This document shows, in pieces, positions 1-8,507 of a DNA stretch of 64,000 nt; position 1 is the first letter of the stretch, and the number at the start of each line of letters is the position of its first letter. Position numbers and translations under genes: made by a program. The notes under the pieces were generated by a model. The model did not search any database. It saw only the letters and a list, made by a program, of their open reading frames with translations, and was not told where the DNA came from. The stretch is from Wocania_A spongiicola. Its GTDB lineage: Bacteria; Bacteroidota; Bacteroidia; Flavobacteriales; Flavobacteriaceae. The DNA is taken from positions 496,001 to 560,000 of the forward strand of contig NZ_JAMFLZ010000001.1 in NCBI RefSeq assembly GCF_023502325.1. The letters run 5' to 3'.

Positions 1-120
1 GTAAAATTTAGTTTCAATAAACTGCTGTTTAAAAGTTAAACGTAAGCCGCCTTTACTATAACATTCTGGGCAATTATTGTTTAGTACTACTTCTTTTACA
101 GTGATGAATCTTTCAGACAT
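1..120 (-). CDS. Small conserved protein with CxxC motif (partial)
   Basis: An ATG at 120 opens a frame that runs off the left edge of the window, giving 40 visible residues. It begins MSERFITVKEV and holds a CPEC pair near residues 18-21, which suggests a small metal-binding or redox protein. It starts 14 bases after the stop of the upstream kinase gene on the same strand, so the two are probably co-transcribed. I recall short proteins like this in Flavobacteriaceae but know no function. The C-terminus lies outside the window. Confidence 0.6.
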   Translation of the reverse strand, partial: MSERFITVKEVVLNNNCPECYSKGGLRLTFKQQFIETKFY

Positions 121-134
121 AACTTTAGAGGTTG

Positions 135-1292
135 TTAAACTGCTCTTGATAGAGCAATTTGTATAGTTGTACCCTTGTTTATTTCTGATCGCAAAACTTT
201 AATTTTACCATCATGAAAATCTTCTATAATGCGCTTGGTAAGCGATAACCCTAGCCCCCAACCACGTTTTTTAGTCGTGTAACCAGGTTCGAATATTTTT
301 TTAAATTGATTTTTTTGAATGCCCTTTCCTGTATCTGTCACACTTACTTTTACATTGTTTTCCAGCTGAGAAATTTCAAGTGTAAGTTTACCTCGACCTT
401 TCATAGCATCAATAGCATTCTTAACTAAGTTTTCAATAACCCAGCTATACAGTTGCTTATTAAGTTTTACAGGAATATCGCCACTGGGAGTTATAATTTC
501 AAAATCTACAAGTTTTGATGACCTCGATTTTAAATAATCATAAGAGTTAATCGTTTCTTTTATAATATCGGCAACTTCTAAAACTGGGATAGATCCTATT
601 TTACTAAAGCGTTCGGTTATGGTTTGTAAACGATCTACATCTTTTTCAATTTCTACAATGTATTCGGGGTTAACATTTTCGCTTTTTAAAATTTCTGTCC
701 ATCCAATTAAAGATGATAATGGTGTGCCAATTTGATGAGCTGTTTCTTTTGCCATACCAGACCATAGCTTGTTTTGAGTCGCATTTTTATTACTACTGTA
801 AAAGAAAAATATAACAGCACCAAATAAAACGATAATTAGTATTAGAGCTAATGGGTAATACTTTAGTTTGTTTATTAAGGGTGAATTTCCGTAATAGATT
901 GTGTTATAAAGTTTGCCATCTAAAATAACTTCAATAGGGTTGTTTTCTTTTTCAAATTTTGAAATTAATTTCTGTATATATAATGAATCGGTTGCTTTGG
1001 TTTCATCTATATTATTATAACTTGAGAGGTTCCCATTTATATCAACAAGAATCATTGGTGTTGTTTTGTTACTTGTTATTACTTTCAGCGGTAAATTTCC
1101 TATATCAACATTAAGATTGTCGGTTTTTAATAAATCAGTTTGAGCAAACGACCAGTTTTCCATTTTAGCCCGCTCTTCTTCTTTAAAGTGCTGAAAAAAC
1201 TCATAAGTTTTCCATAATATAAGAGACACCATTATAAATGATGCAGTAATCATAACCCAACGAAACGTATTTCTGTACTCGGTAAAAATCAT
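135..1292 (-). CDS. Two-component sensor histidine kinase
   Basis: 385 residues. A membrane segment lies at about 12-31, an extracytoplasmic sensor region at 32-144 and a second membrane segment at 145-166. The phospho-acceptor box reads AKETAHQIGTPLSSL with the likely histidine at 186; the QIGTPL form differs from the common HELKTPL or HEIRTPL. The ATPase domain shows the N box (ENLVKNAIDAM, about 287-297), G1 box (DTGKGI, 320-325) and G2 box (GWGLGLS, 344-350). No response regulator gene is adjacent, so it is an orphan kinase within this window. The ATG at 1292 is the only plausible start. The stimulus is unknown. Confidence 0.9.
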   Translation of the reverse strand: MIFTEYRNTFRWVMITASFIMVSLILWKTYEFFQHFKEEERAKMENWSFAQTDLLKTDNLNVDIGNLPLKVITSNKTTPMILVDINGNLSSYNNIDETKATDSLYIQKLISKFEKENNPIEVILDGKLYNTIYYGNSPLINKLKYYPLALILIIVLFGAVIFFFYSSNKNATQNKLWSGMAKETAHQIGTPLSSLIGWTEILKSENVNPEYIVEIEKDVDRLQTITERFSKIGSIPVLEVADIIKETINSYDYLKSRSSKLVDFEIITPSGDIPVKLNKQLYSWVIENLVKNAIDAMKGRGKLTLEISQLENNVKVSVTDTGKGIQKNQFKKIFEPGYTTKKRGWGLGLSLTKRIIEDFHDGKIKVLRSEINKGTTIQIALSRAV

Positions 1293-1386
1293 TAACTACT
1301 AATTTAACATGTAATATAATGTAAATCTGTTAATATTATTGCGCAAGTTGTTAGTAAATCGGTTTTTAGTTAATTAAGAGATTGGT

Positions 1387-1394
1387 TACATTTG
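1387..1394 (+). promoter_or_regulatory. Candidate Bacteroidota -7 box upstream of the flavin reductase
   Basis: TACATTTG matches the TAnnTTTG consensus of the Bacteroidota housekeeping sigma factor and lies 19 bases before the ATG at 1414. I see no convincing -33 element at the usual distance. Confidence 0.35.
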
Positions 1395-1413
1395 TTGAAC
1401 CTAAAAAAGTTTA

Positions 1414-2283
1414 ATGACGTCGTTTGAACCTAAAGATATTTCAACTGGGAAATTGCATAGCTATTTGTTAAGCGCTGTGGCTCCAAGGCCTATTGCTTTT
1501 GCAAGCACCTTGGATGCTGATGGTAATCCAAATTTATCGCCATTTAGTTTTTTTAATGTGTTTAGTGCAAACCCACCAATTATGATCTTTTCGCCTGCGC
1601 GTCGTGTTAGAGATAACACAACTAAGCATACTTTACAAAATGCTGAGGCTGTAAAAGAAGTTGTTATAAATGTGGTGAATTATGATATGGTTCATCAAAT
1701 GTCGCTAAGCAGTACAGAGTATGCAGAAAGTGTTAACGAGTTTGATAAAGCAGGTTTAACGATGCTAAAATCTGATATTGTAAAACCGTTTCGTGTTGCT
1801 GAATCGCCTGTACAATTTGAATGTAAGGTGAATGAGATTGTAAAACTAGGAACAGAAGGAGGAGCAGGAAACTTAATTATATGTGAAGTTGTTAAACTTC
1901 ACATAGATGATGATGTTTTAAATGAAGAAGGTGTTATAAATCAGAAGAAGTTAGACTTGGTAGCCAGAGCAGGAGGTAGTTATTATACACGAGCTAAAAA
2001 AGGGTTTTTTGAAATACCAAAACCACTATCAACTTTAGGGATTGGAGTAGATAGTTTTCCTGATTTTGTAAAAAACAGTATGGTTTTAACAGGAAATGAT
2101 TTAGGGATGTTAGGCAACATTGAAAAATTGCCTACAAAAGAAAGTGTTAATGTTTTTGTTAAAGATTTAGGTGAACGCTATCCAAATATAAAAACAGCAA
2201 CACATAGAGAAAAACATAAATTAGCGCGTAATTATTTAAGTTTTGGAGATGTTGAGAGTGCTTGGAAGATATTACTGTCTTAA
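1414..2283 (+). CDS. Flavin reductase-like (FMN-binding split barrel) protein
   Basis: 289 residues. The N-terminal two thirds matches the flavin reductase-like fold: an APRPIAFASTLDADG stretch near residues 23-37, then SPFSFFNVFSANPPI, which in this family sits around the FMN. Such proteins (flavoredoxin type) bind FMN and can reduce it or use it on small substrates; the substrate here is unknown. The C-terminal part from about residue 200 is a helical tail seen in longer family members. No signal peptide, so cytoplasmic. It is read divergently from the histidine kinase. The DUF3127 gene follows 56 bases downstream. Confidence 0.85.
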   Translation: MTSFEPKDISTGKLHSYLLSAVAPRPIAFASTLDADGNPNLSPFSFFNVFSANPPIMIFSPARRVRDNTTKHTLQNAEAVKEVVINVVNYDMVHQMSLSSTEYAESVNEFDKAGLTMLKSDIVKPFRVAESPVQFECKVNEIVKLGTEGGAGNLIICEVVKLHIDDDVLNEEGVINQKKLDLVARAGGSYYTRAKKGFFEIPKPLSTLGIGVDSFPDFVKNSMVLTGNDLGMLGNIEKLPTKESVNVFVKDLGERYPNIKTATHREKHKLARNYLSFGDVESAWKILLS

Positions 2284-2339
2284 CTTTAAAGACAATCTAA
2301 ATAGAGAAGAATATTAATAAAGAATAAATAATAGATTAA

Positions 2340-2717
2340 ATGGAAGTTCAAGGAAGAATAAAAATGATTGGAGAAACTCAAACTTTTGGAAGTAATGGGT
2401 TTAGAAAAAGAGAAATAGTGGTAACTACAGAAGAACAATATCCACAGCACATAATGGTGGAATTTGTACAAGATAAAACAGATTTACTAAATAGTTATCA
2501 AGTTGGACAACAAGTTAAAATTAGTATTAACTTACGTGGTAGAGAATGGGTTAATCCACAAGGAGAAACTAAATATTTTAACTCTATTCAAGGTTGGAGA
2601 ATTGAAGCTTTGCAAGCTGAAGCTTCTGGAGAAAACATACCGCCAGTACCACCAGCGAATGCTTTTGAACCTGCTGGCGATTTAAAAGAAGATGATCACG
2701 ACGATCTTCCTTTTTAA
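2340..2717 (+). CDS. DUF3127 domain protein, small OB-fold-like
   Basis: 125 residues. It starts MEVQGRIKMIGETQTFGSNGF, typical of the Bacteroidota DUF3127 family. The core (1-90) is beta-rich and resembles a single-stranded-DNA-binding OB fold, with FRKREIVVTTEE and KISINLRGREW segments. The C-terminal 30 residues are proline-rich then acidic, ending DDHDDLPF, similar in style to the acidic SSB tail that recruits partners. A role with nucleic acid is therefore an inference from fold and tail, not shown. The ATG at 2340 is the family start. Confidence 0.8.
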   Translation: MEVQGRIKMIGETQTFGSNGFRKREIVVTTEEQYPQHIMVEFVQDKTDLLNSYQVGQQVKISINLRGREWVNPQGETKYFNSIQGWRIEALQAEASGENIPPVPPANAFEPAGDLKEDDHDDLPF

Positions 2718-2725
2718 ATAATTTT

Positions 2726-2750
2726 GTTATTCCTGTATAAACGGGAATCA
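2726..2750. repeat. Short palindromic dispersed repeat
   Basis: ATTCCTG at 2729-2735 and CGGGAAT at 2742-2748 form a 7-bp stem (one G-T pair) around a 6-base loop. No T-run follows, so it is not a standard terminator. It resembles the short ATTCCTG...CGGGAAT-like repeats I recall scattered between genes in Flavobacteriia, but copy number cannot be judged from this window. Confidence 0.5.
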
Positions 2751-2811
2751 CACTATATAAACCTCTTTGTTTATTAAAACTTGGAGGTTTACTACTTTTA
2801 CAGATAATCCA

Positions 2812-3441
2812 ATGCAACTCTTAACCGATGACATATGGTTTCCAAACGTATCCAAAGCTACCAAAGATGGTTTGTTGGCTATCGGAGGCGATTTATCTGT
2901 TGAGCGGCTATTACATGCTTATAAACAAGGTGTTTTCCCTTGGTTTGAAGCAGAAGAACCTATTCTGTGGTGGTCGCCTAATCCAAGATTTGTGTTGTTT
3001 CCAGAAAAACTGAAAGTTTCAAAAAGCATGAAACAAGTATTGCGTAATTGCAATTACACGGTTACTATAAACAAAGCCTTTAAAGAAGTAATTACAGAAT
3101 GTTCTAAAATAAAACGTGATGGGCAAGCTAGTACTTGGATAACTAATAGTATGATTGAAGCATATGTGAATTTACACGAGTTAGGTTATGCAAAATCTGT
3201 TGAAGTTTGGAGAGATAATAAATTGGTAGCAGGGTTGTATGGAGTGGATTTAGGAAACCAAGTGTTTTGTGGAGAAAGTATGTTTACCAAAGAAAGTAAT
3301 GCAAGTAAAGCAGGTTTTATAACATTTATACAAAACACTAATTACAAACTTATTGACTGCCAAGTGTATACTAAACATTTAGAAAGCTTGGGTGCAGAGG
3401 AGATTTCTAGAGATTTGTTTTTAGAGTTTTTTATTAAGTGA
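2812..3441 (+). CDS. aat: Leucyl/phenylalanyl-tRNA--protein transferase
   Basis: 209 residues from the ATG at 2812. A TTG 15 codons upstream is in frame, but the family normally starts just before LLTDDIWFPNV, so I chose 2812. The enzyme moves Leu or Phe from charged tRNA to N-terminal Lys or Arg of proteins, creating an N-degron for ClpS/ClpAP. Diagnostic segments are GLLAIGGDLSVERLLHAYKQGVFPWF (about 20-45), WWSPNPRFVLFP and, in the GNAT-like core, VAGLYGVDLGNQVFCGESMF. Length fits the family. It converges with the small membrane gene downstream, overlapping by 8 bases. Confidence 0.95.
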   Translation: MQLLTDDIWFPNVSKATKDGLLAIGGDLSVERLLHAYKQGVFPWFEAEEPILWWSPNPRFVLFPEKLKVSKSMKQVLRNCNYTVTINKAFKEVITECSKIKRDGQASTWITNSMIEAYVNLHELGYAKSVEVWRDNKLVAGLYGVDLGNQVFCGESMFTKESNASKAGFITFIQNTNYKLIDCQVYTKHLESLGAEEISRDLFLEFFIK

Positions 3442-3673
3442 ATTTCATTAATAAAAATATTAGCACTCCAATGCATATTAGCCCAATTATTTTATTGTTA
3501 AAAACATGAGCAGTTTGATCAAAATAATTATCTGAATTTTTTGGGCCATATAAATATTCATTAAAAGTAAATTTAGGTTTTCTGAAAATAGTTCGCCATA
3601 TCAACCCATAACTGTAACGAGTTATTGCTCCAAAGAAATTTAAAATTGAAGACCCGAAACCTAAATTATTCAT
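3434..3673 (-). CDS. Small hypothetical membrane protein
   Basis: 79 residues from ATG 3673 (a GTG codon directly before it is also possible). The N-terminal third is aromatic and hydrophobic, the middle carries charged KPKFTFNEYLYGPKN, and one clear membrane span lies at about 60-76 near the C-terminus. I recognise no domain. It lies immediately downstream of tag on the same strand with 8 bases between them, so it is probably co-transcribed. Its stop codon overlaps the end of aat by 8 bases. Confidence 0.6.
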   Translation of the reverse strand: MNNLGFGSSILNFFGAITRYSYGLIWRTIFRKPKFTFNEYLYGPKNSDNYFDQTAHVFNNKIIGLICIGVLIFLLMKFT

Positions 3674-3681
3674 CACCTACT

Positions 3682-4248
3682 TCAAACCTCATTATACCTA
3701 AAACACTCAATTTCATGGTCGTTTACCATACCTGTAGCTTGCATATGCGCATAAACAACTGTAGATCCCACAAATTTAAAACCACGCTTTTTTAAATCTT
3801 TACTTAAAGCATCACTTAACTCTGTATTTGCAGGGGCTACTTTATAGTTTTTAAGTTTGTTTTTAATAGGTTTTCCATTAACAAATCCCCAAATGTATTT
3901 TGAGAACGATCCAAATTCTTCTTGTATTTTCATAAAAGCTTGAGCATTAGTTATTGTAGCATTCACTTTTAATTTATTTCGAATAATGCCAGCATCTTGT
4001 AGTAGGCTATCAATCTTATCTTGTTTATAGTTGGCAATTTTTTTGTAGTCGAAATTATTAAAAGCTTTTCTAAAATTTTCGCGTTTGCGTAAAATAGTAA
4101 TCCAGCTCAATCCAGCTTGGAAAGTTTCTAAAATTAAAAATTCAAAAAGGGTTGCATCATCATATACAGGAACGCCCCATTCTTCGTCATGATAGGCTTC
4201 ATATAACGCATCACCGGCACACCAACCACATCTGTGTTTTGTACTCAT
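3682..4248 (-). CDS. tag: DNA-3-methyladenine glycosylase I
   Basis: 188 residues, the usual length. Removes 3-methyladenine from alkylated DNA as the first step of base excision repair. The N-terminus shows CGWC and YHDEEWG, and the C-terminus shows VNDHEIECF; together these supply the Cys/His residues of the family's zinc snap. The helix-hairpin-helix core with LETFQAGLSWITIL is also clear (about 50-64). Cytoplasmic. The small membrane protein gene follows 8 bases after the stop. Confidence 0.95.
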   Translation of the reverse strand: MSTKHRCGWCAGDALYEAYHDEEWGVPVYDDATLFEFLILETFQAGLSWITILRKRENFRKAFNNFDYKKIANYKQDKIDSLLQDAGIIRNKLKVNATITNAQAFMKIQEEFGSFSKYIWGFVNGKPIKNKLKNYKVAPANTELSDALSKDLKKRGFKFVGSTVVYAHMQATGMVNDHEIECFRYNEV

Positions 4249-4355
4249 AATATTACTGTAAGGTTTAAATTAAAAACATGACAAATATCATCTTAATTAA
4301 AATACCAAGATACTAAATTTGCGTCATCAGATTTTTGTCTCAAAAAAATAAATTT

Positions 4356-4973
4356 ATGGATTCTATTATAAAAAAAAGCTTAGAAAAAAGTATATCGTAT
4401 AATACCTACAGAAGTTTGGTTAAGCAGTTAGCAGATGAAGACTCTACAACAGGATTAGAAAAAACGGAGGCTTTAATTAACTATACTAAGCTTAACGACA
4501 GGCGTATGAAACGTTGGGATAAGACTGTAAAAATTTCAGAAGAAGCTAAAAATAAAATAGAGTCTTTTAATGAGGCTAGCACTTGGTTGTTGATTACCGA
4601 GAGCTGGTGTGGAGATGCAGCACATGTTATGCCTGTAATAAATAAAGTAGCAGAATTAAACGAAAACATTAATTTAAGAATTGTACTTCGTGATGAAAAC
4701 CCAGAATTAATGGATGCCTTTTTAACTAATGGAGGTAGAGCTATACCAAAAGTGATAATGATTGATAACGAATCTGGAAAAGTAACAAATACTTACGGAC
4801 CAAGACCAAGCGAAGCAACAAATTATGTTAGTAGGTTTAAAGCGAAATACGGTAAATTAACTCCAGAATTTAAAGAAGATTTACAGCATTGGTATAATAA
4901 AGATAAAGGGCAAAATGTAATAGAGGATCTTACTGAAATTATGTGCCAATTACAGCCTACTGTTTGCCTATAA
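4356..4973 (+). CDS. Thioredoxin-family protein with CGDA active-site motif
   Basis: 205 residues from ATG 4356; a TTG 7 codons earlier (4335) is in frame but less likely. The thioredoxin fold is recognisable from LLITESWCGDAAHVMPVINKVA: the active site is WCGDA, keeping only the first cysteine of CxxC. Such proteins are common in Flavobacteriia and are unlikely to act as classical dithiol oxidoreductases. The cis-proline region reads GGRAIPKVIMID. No signal peptide. The last 17 bases overlap the end of the opposing TonB-like gene. Confidence 0.8.
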   Translation: MDSIIKKSLEKSISYNTYRSLVKQLADEDSTTGLEKTEALINYTKLNDRRMKRWDKTVKISEEAKNKIESFNEASTWLLITESWCGDAAHVMPVINKVAELNENINLRIVLRDENPELMDAFLTNGGRAIPKVIMIDNESGKVTNTYGPRPSEATNYVSRFKAKYGKLTPEFKEDLQHWYNKDKGQNVIEDLTEIMCQLQPTVCL

Positions 4974-5673
4974 AGAGAAACGTAATAGAGCCTATTTGAC
5001 TTTTTTTAGTTGCACTGGCACTAAATTGGGATTTTTTGGCATATTCCAAAGCATGCTCAGTTAGGCATTCGTTTGATGTCGATGAGGATGAGTTTACGTA
5101 AGCATCTGTAACATCACCTTTTGAGTTTACAGTAATATTAATAACAATTTTTCCTCCAATTTCACATAAATAAACAGGAATTGGGATATACACTTTTTTT
5201 CTGTCAACTAATGAAAAGCTAATAGTACTCTTAGTATTAGCTCCTTCATCTTGCTGTTTTTTTAACAAATCATTTACTTTGTTGAACGACGAAAGTTCTT
5301 CTGTATTTAATTTAGAATCATCAGGTTCTTCATATTCCTTTTTAAACGCATCTGCCTGTTTTGATGCATCACTACTTTTAGGAACATAATCTTCTGGAGG
5401 AGCAATAGGTTTGTAAGCTTCAGCAAAGTGCTTATTGTTATTAGTTTCGTTAAAAGCGTTATTTGTTTCAGCTTTACTGGCATTTAGTTGCTCTAAAGCT
5501 TCTAAAATTTTAATCTCTTCTTCAGTAAGTTCTTCTTCAGGTTCCATTTCATAAAAGCTTTCAGAAATGAATTCACTGTGCTTTTTTAGCCCGAGGTTAA
5601 AAATAGAAAGCACAACAGTTCCCGTTAAGAGAAACGTGATAAGTAGGGCTTTATGTTGATTTGTTAGGTTCAA
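4957..5673 (-). CDS. TonB-like energy transducer protein
   Basis: 238 residues from a TTG at 5673; the only other codon between it and the upstream in-frame stop that could initiate is an ATT, so TTG is the likely start. One membrane span lies at about 9-27, followed by a long acidic linker rich in Glu and Asn (40-150). The C-terminal domain (about 160-238) has the TonB-C look: KIVINITVNSKGDVTDAYV and a terminal beta strand. TonB-type proteins pass inner-membrane proton-motive energy to outer-membrane transporters. ExbB/ExbD are not in the window. The 3' end overlaps the converging thioredoxin-like gene by 17 bases. Confidence 0.7.
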   Translation of the reverse strand: MNLTNQHKALLITFLLTGTVVLSIFNLGLKKHSEFISESFYEMEPEEELTEEEIKILEALEQLNASKAETNNAFNETNNNKHFAEAYKPIAPPEDYVPKSSDASKQADAFKKEYEEPDDSKLNTEELSSFNKVNDLLKKQQDEGANTKSTISFSLVDRKKVYIPIPVYLCEIGGKIVINITVNSKGDVTDAYVNSSSSTSNECLTEHALEYAKKSQFSASATKKSQIGSITFLFIGKQ

Positions 5674-5726
5674 ATCTTTATTAATTTATAGCAATTCTAT
5701 ATGGAATATACGTAAAAATAAACAAA

Positions 5727-6419
5727 TTAGCCTTTTAGTGATTTGATAAAGGCTTCAATTGAAACGGCATTATCAACATTAAAATCACCAATTTTAGTAC
5801 GCCTGAGTACAGATAAGTGTGCGCCAGACTGTAATGCTTTACCAAAATCGTTAGCTAAAGAGCGTATATAAGTACCCTTACTGCAAACCACCCTAAAACC
5901 AATATTTAAACCATCAATTTTCGTAATTTCAAACTCCTGAATGTTTACAGTTCGAGGTTTAATTTCTACTGTTTCACCAGCTCTTGCAAACTCGTATAAA
6001 CGTTTTCCGTCTTTTTTCAGTGCCGAAAAAACTGGAGGGTATTGTAGAATTTCTCCAATAAATTGCTTAGTGGTTTCTTGTATTAAATGGGGTGTAATAT
6101 GTTCAGTTGGAAAAGTGTTATTTATTTCCGTTTCTAAGTCAAAAGAAGGTGTTGTACTCCCTAAAACGAAAGTACCCGTATATTCTTTTACTTGACCTTG
6201 AAAAGTATCGATTTGTTTAGTCATTTTTCCTGTACAAATCACTAGTAGTCCTGAAGCCAACGGGTCCAAAGTGCCTGCGTGACCAACTTTTATTTTTTTA
6301 ATTTGGAAAGCTTGTCGAATTTCCCACCGGAGTTTATTCACCACTTGAAATGATGTCCAAGTTAATGGTTTATCAACTAATAGTACTTGACCTGAGAGGA
6401 ACTCTTCTTTAGAGATCAT
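5727..6419 (-). CDS. truB: tRNA pseudouridine(55) synthase
   Basis: 230 residues. Converts U55 of the T-loop of most tRNAs to pseudouridine. The catalytic motif GHAGTLDPLASGLL is present with the catalytic aspartate at 52. KRTYxFAR-like KDGKRLYEFARAGE (about 140) and the RSLANDFG segment near 190 are further family marks. The C-terminal PUA domain is short, as usual in Bacteroidota. It is the last gene of a tight minus-strand run with uppP and DUF3098 (1-base spacing to uppP). Confidence 0.96.
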   Translation of the reverse strand: MISKEEFLSGQVLLVDKPLTWTSFQVVNKLRWEIRQAFQIKKIKVGHAGTLDPLASGLLVICTGKMTKQIDTFQGQVKEYTGTFVLGSTTPSFDLETEINNTFPTEHITPHLIQETTKQFIGEILQYPPVFSALKKDGKRLYEFARAGETVEIKPRTVNIQEFEITKIDGLNIGFRVVCSKGTYIRSLANDFGKALQSGAHLSVLRRTKIGDFNVDNAVSIEAFIKSLKG

Positions 6420-6420
6420 A

Positions 6421-7218
6421 TTATGAATTTAAAAAAGAAAACACAATGGCTATAACCCCAACAATAGCACAGTAGATAGCAAAATAAGAGAGCTTACTCT
6501 TTTTCACTAATGCAATCATCCATGTGCAGGCAAATAAACCAGCTACAAAGGCAGCGATAAATCCAACAGAGAGCGATGTAATGTTTTGACTTTCCATTGA
6601 AATATCTCCACTTAAAACATCTTTAGCAATTTTTCCAAATATTAGTGGTACAACCATTAAAAATGAAAAGCGAGCAGCTTTAGTTTTATCGTTTCCTAAT
6701 AGTACCGATGTCGAAATTGTTGCTCCAGAGCGAGAAATACCAGGAAGCATTGCTATGGCTTGAGCAACACCTATAATGAAAGCATTTTGGAAAGAAACTT
6801 TTTTGTTGGTATTCTTAGCTTTGTCTGCTAAATATAAAAGTAATGCTGTAATGATTAACATAAAACCTACAAGTTTAATGTTTCCTCCAAATAATTCTGC
6901 AAATTGAGATTCATAAGTAAAGCCAATAACAGCTGCAGGAATCATAGAAATTGCAATTTTAGAAACAAATTGTAAATCTTCATTCCATTTAAACTTTAAA
7001 ATGCCTTTAATGATATCAAAAATATCTTTTCTAAAAATAACCATGGTACTTAAAGCGGTTGCAAAGTGCAAAACAACTGTAAATAGTAAACTTTCTTCAG
7101 GGACTGAATTATCACCAAGAATAGCTTTTCCTAATTCTAAATGGCCACTAGAAGATACTGGTAAAAATTCGGTAAGCCCTTGAATAATTCCAAGGATAAT
7201 TGAGTCGATTATATCCAT
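6421..7218 (-). CDS. uppP: Undecaprenyl-diphosphatase (BacA/UppP type)
   Basis: 265 residues with about eight membrane spans. It dephosphorylates undecaprenyl pyrophosphate to recycle the lipid carrier for peptidoglycan and surface glycans; loss or overexpression changes bacitracin sensitivity. Two signature loops are intact: GLTEFLPVSSSGHLELG (14-30) and LPGISRSGATIS (about 158-169), which hold the catalytic Glu, His and Arg. Its start codon shares one base with the stop of the upstream DUF3098 gene, and truB follows after one base, so the three are likely one operon. Confidence 0.96.
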   Translation of the reverse strand: MDIIDSIILGIIQGLTEFLPVSSSGHLELGKAILGDNSVPEESLLFTVVLHFATALSTMVIFRKDIFDIIKGILKFKWNEDLQFVSKIAISMIPAAVIGFTYESQFAELFGGNIKLVGFMLIITALLLYLADKAKNTNKKVSFQNAFIIGVAQAIAMLPGISRSGATISTSVLLGNDKTKAARFSFLMVVPLIFGKIAKDVLSGDISMESQNITSLSVGFIAAFVAGLFACTWMIALVKKSKLSYFAIYCAIVGVIAIVFSFLNS

Positions 7219-7472
7219 TACTTTTTATCTGGGTTCAATAAAATAGCATACACTTGGATACCAAAACCAATTAAAATTAAAGTAGGAGCTAGCCTAATGC
7301 GTCTCCAGCTAAAAATTTCAGAATTGAAAACATTGGGGTCGTCACTACCGCCGCCAGCCATTAAAATAAAGCCTAGCGCAATACAAGCTAAACCAATAAA
7401 CATAAATTTATAGTTTTTCTTTCCAAAAACAAATGCAGGTTTTGCGTTTTCTTTTCGTTTTTTCTCTCCCAT
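7218..7472 (-). CDS. DUF3098 family small membrane protein
   Basis: 84 residues with a lysine-rich cytoplasmic start (GEKKRKENAKPAF), a membrane span at about 23-41 and a second at 60-78. The NYKFMFIGLACIALGFILMAGGG segment is typical of the DUF3098 family of Bacteroidota. The gene lies between ftsX upstream and uppP downstream, an arrangement that I recall as common in Flavobacteriia and that hints at an envelope or division role. No biochemical function is known to me. Confidence 0.8.
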   Translation of the reverse strand: MGEKKRKENAKPAFVFGKKNYKFMFIGLACIALGFILMAGGGSDDPNVFNSEIFSWRRIRLAPTLILIGFGIQVYAILLNPDKK

Positions 7473-7544
7473 AATTCTTTATAAAGTAGACATGCAAATT
7501 AACGGATTTATTTAAAAAGAAATGTTAACACCTTTGTAAATTAT

Positions 7545-8423
7545 CTAATAATACAGTTGGTCTGTTTTTAAATTTAAAAATCGTTGGGTTGCAAAATGCG
7601 TACTAATCCAAGTTATAATAATGCCCAAAGCAAATATAAAAACAAACAAAAGGCTAACTAAAATAGGGTTGCTTAATAACTCTAGCTCGGTAAATGTTTT
7701 ATTAAGATAAAACAAAACTATTGCCATACCTATTAGGGCTAAAACAGCTCCAATGATACCTAAACGTACGCTTTTCCAAACAAAAGGGCGACGAATAAAT
7801 TGCTTTGTTGCCCCAACCATTTGCATGGTTTTTATTGTAAAGCGCTTAGAATAGACCGCTAACCTTATAGAGCTGTTAATTAATAATACAGCTATTAATG
7901 TAAAAATGGCACTAATTACTAACACCCAAAAGCTTATTTTTTTAACGTTATCGTTCATTAAATTAACCAAATCGTTATCATAAGTTACTTCATCAACAAA
8001 GTTTTTATTTATTGCTTCTGCAGAAATTTTTTCAAGATGCTCTGAGGTTACAAAATCTGCTTTTAAATGCACATCAATAGAATTTTGTAACGGATTATAT
8101 CCTACAAAATCCATAAAGTCTTCACCGTTCTCGGCTTTCATAAATTCTGCTGCTTGTTGTTTCGAAACATATTCGGTAGATTTCACATAATCTGCCATTG
8201 CTAAGCTTTTTTCAAGTTGTTTAACTTCAACATCTTTAGCATTGTCTTTTAAATAAATAGTAACAACAACTTGTTCTTTAAAATGATCAGAAACTTTTTT
8301 AGCATTAAGAATGAGCATACCTAATAACCCCAATAAAAACAAAACCAAAGCAATACTTAACACAACAGAAAAGTATGAAGAAATAAGTCTGCGTTTTTGG
8401 TGTTTTTCGAAAGATGAACTCAT
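7545..8423 (-). CDS. ftsX: Cell division protein FtsX
   Basis: 292 residues. FtsX is the membrane half of the FtsEX ABC-type complex that controls cell-wall hydrolases at the septum. One span lies at about 19-37, then a periplasmic domain (40-165), then three further spans at about 168-188, 215-237 and 260-280. The motif KTMQMVGATKQFIRRPF between spans 2 and 3 is diagnostic. FtsE is not in this window. A 72-base gap separates it from DUF3098, so it may lead the downstream operon. Confidence 0.92.
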   Translation of the reverse strand: MSSSFEKHQKRRLISSYFSVVLSIALVLFLLGLLGMLILNAKKVSDHFKEQVVVTIYLKDNAKDVEVKQLEKSLAMADYVKSTEYVSKQQAAEFMKAENGEDFMDFVGYNPLQNSIDVHLKADFVTSEHLEKISAEAINKNFVDEVTYDNDLVNLMNDNVKKISFWVLVISAIFTLIAVLLINSSIRLAVYSKRFTIKTMQMVGATKQFIRRPFVWKSVRLGIIGAVLALIGMAIVLFYLNKTFTELELLSNPILVSLLFVFIFALGIIITWISTHFATQRFLNLKTDQLYY

Positions 8424-8507
8424 AGAATGATGGATTAACTGTGTAAAAATAATAAAGTCTAAGCAATCTTTATTTATATAAACTAAAACATATTAATATT
8501 GTTGTAA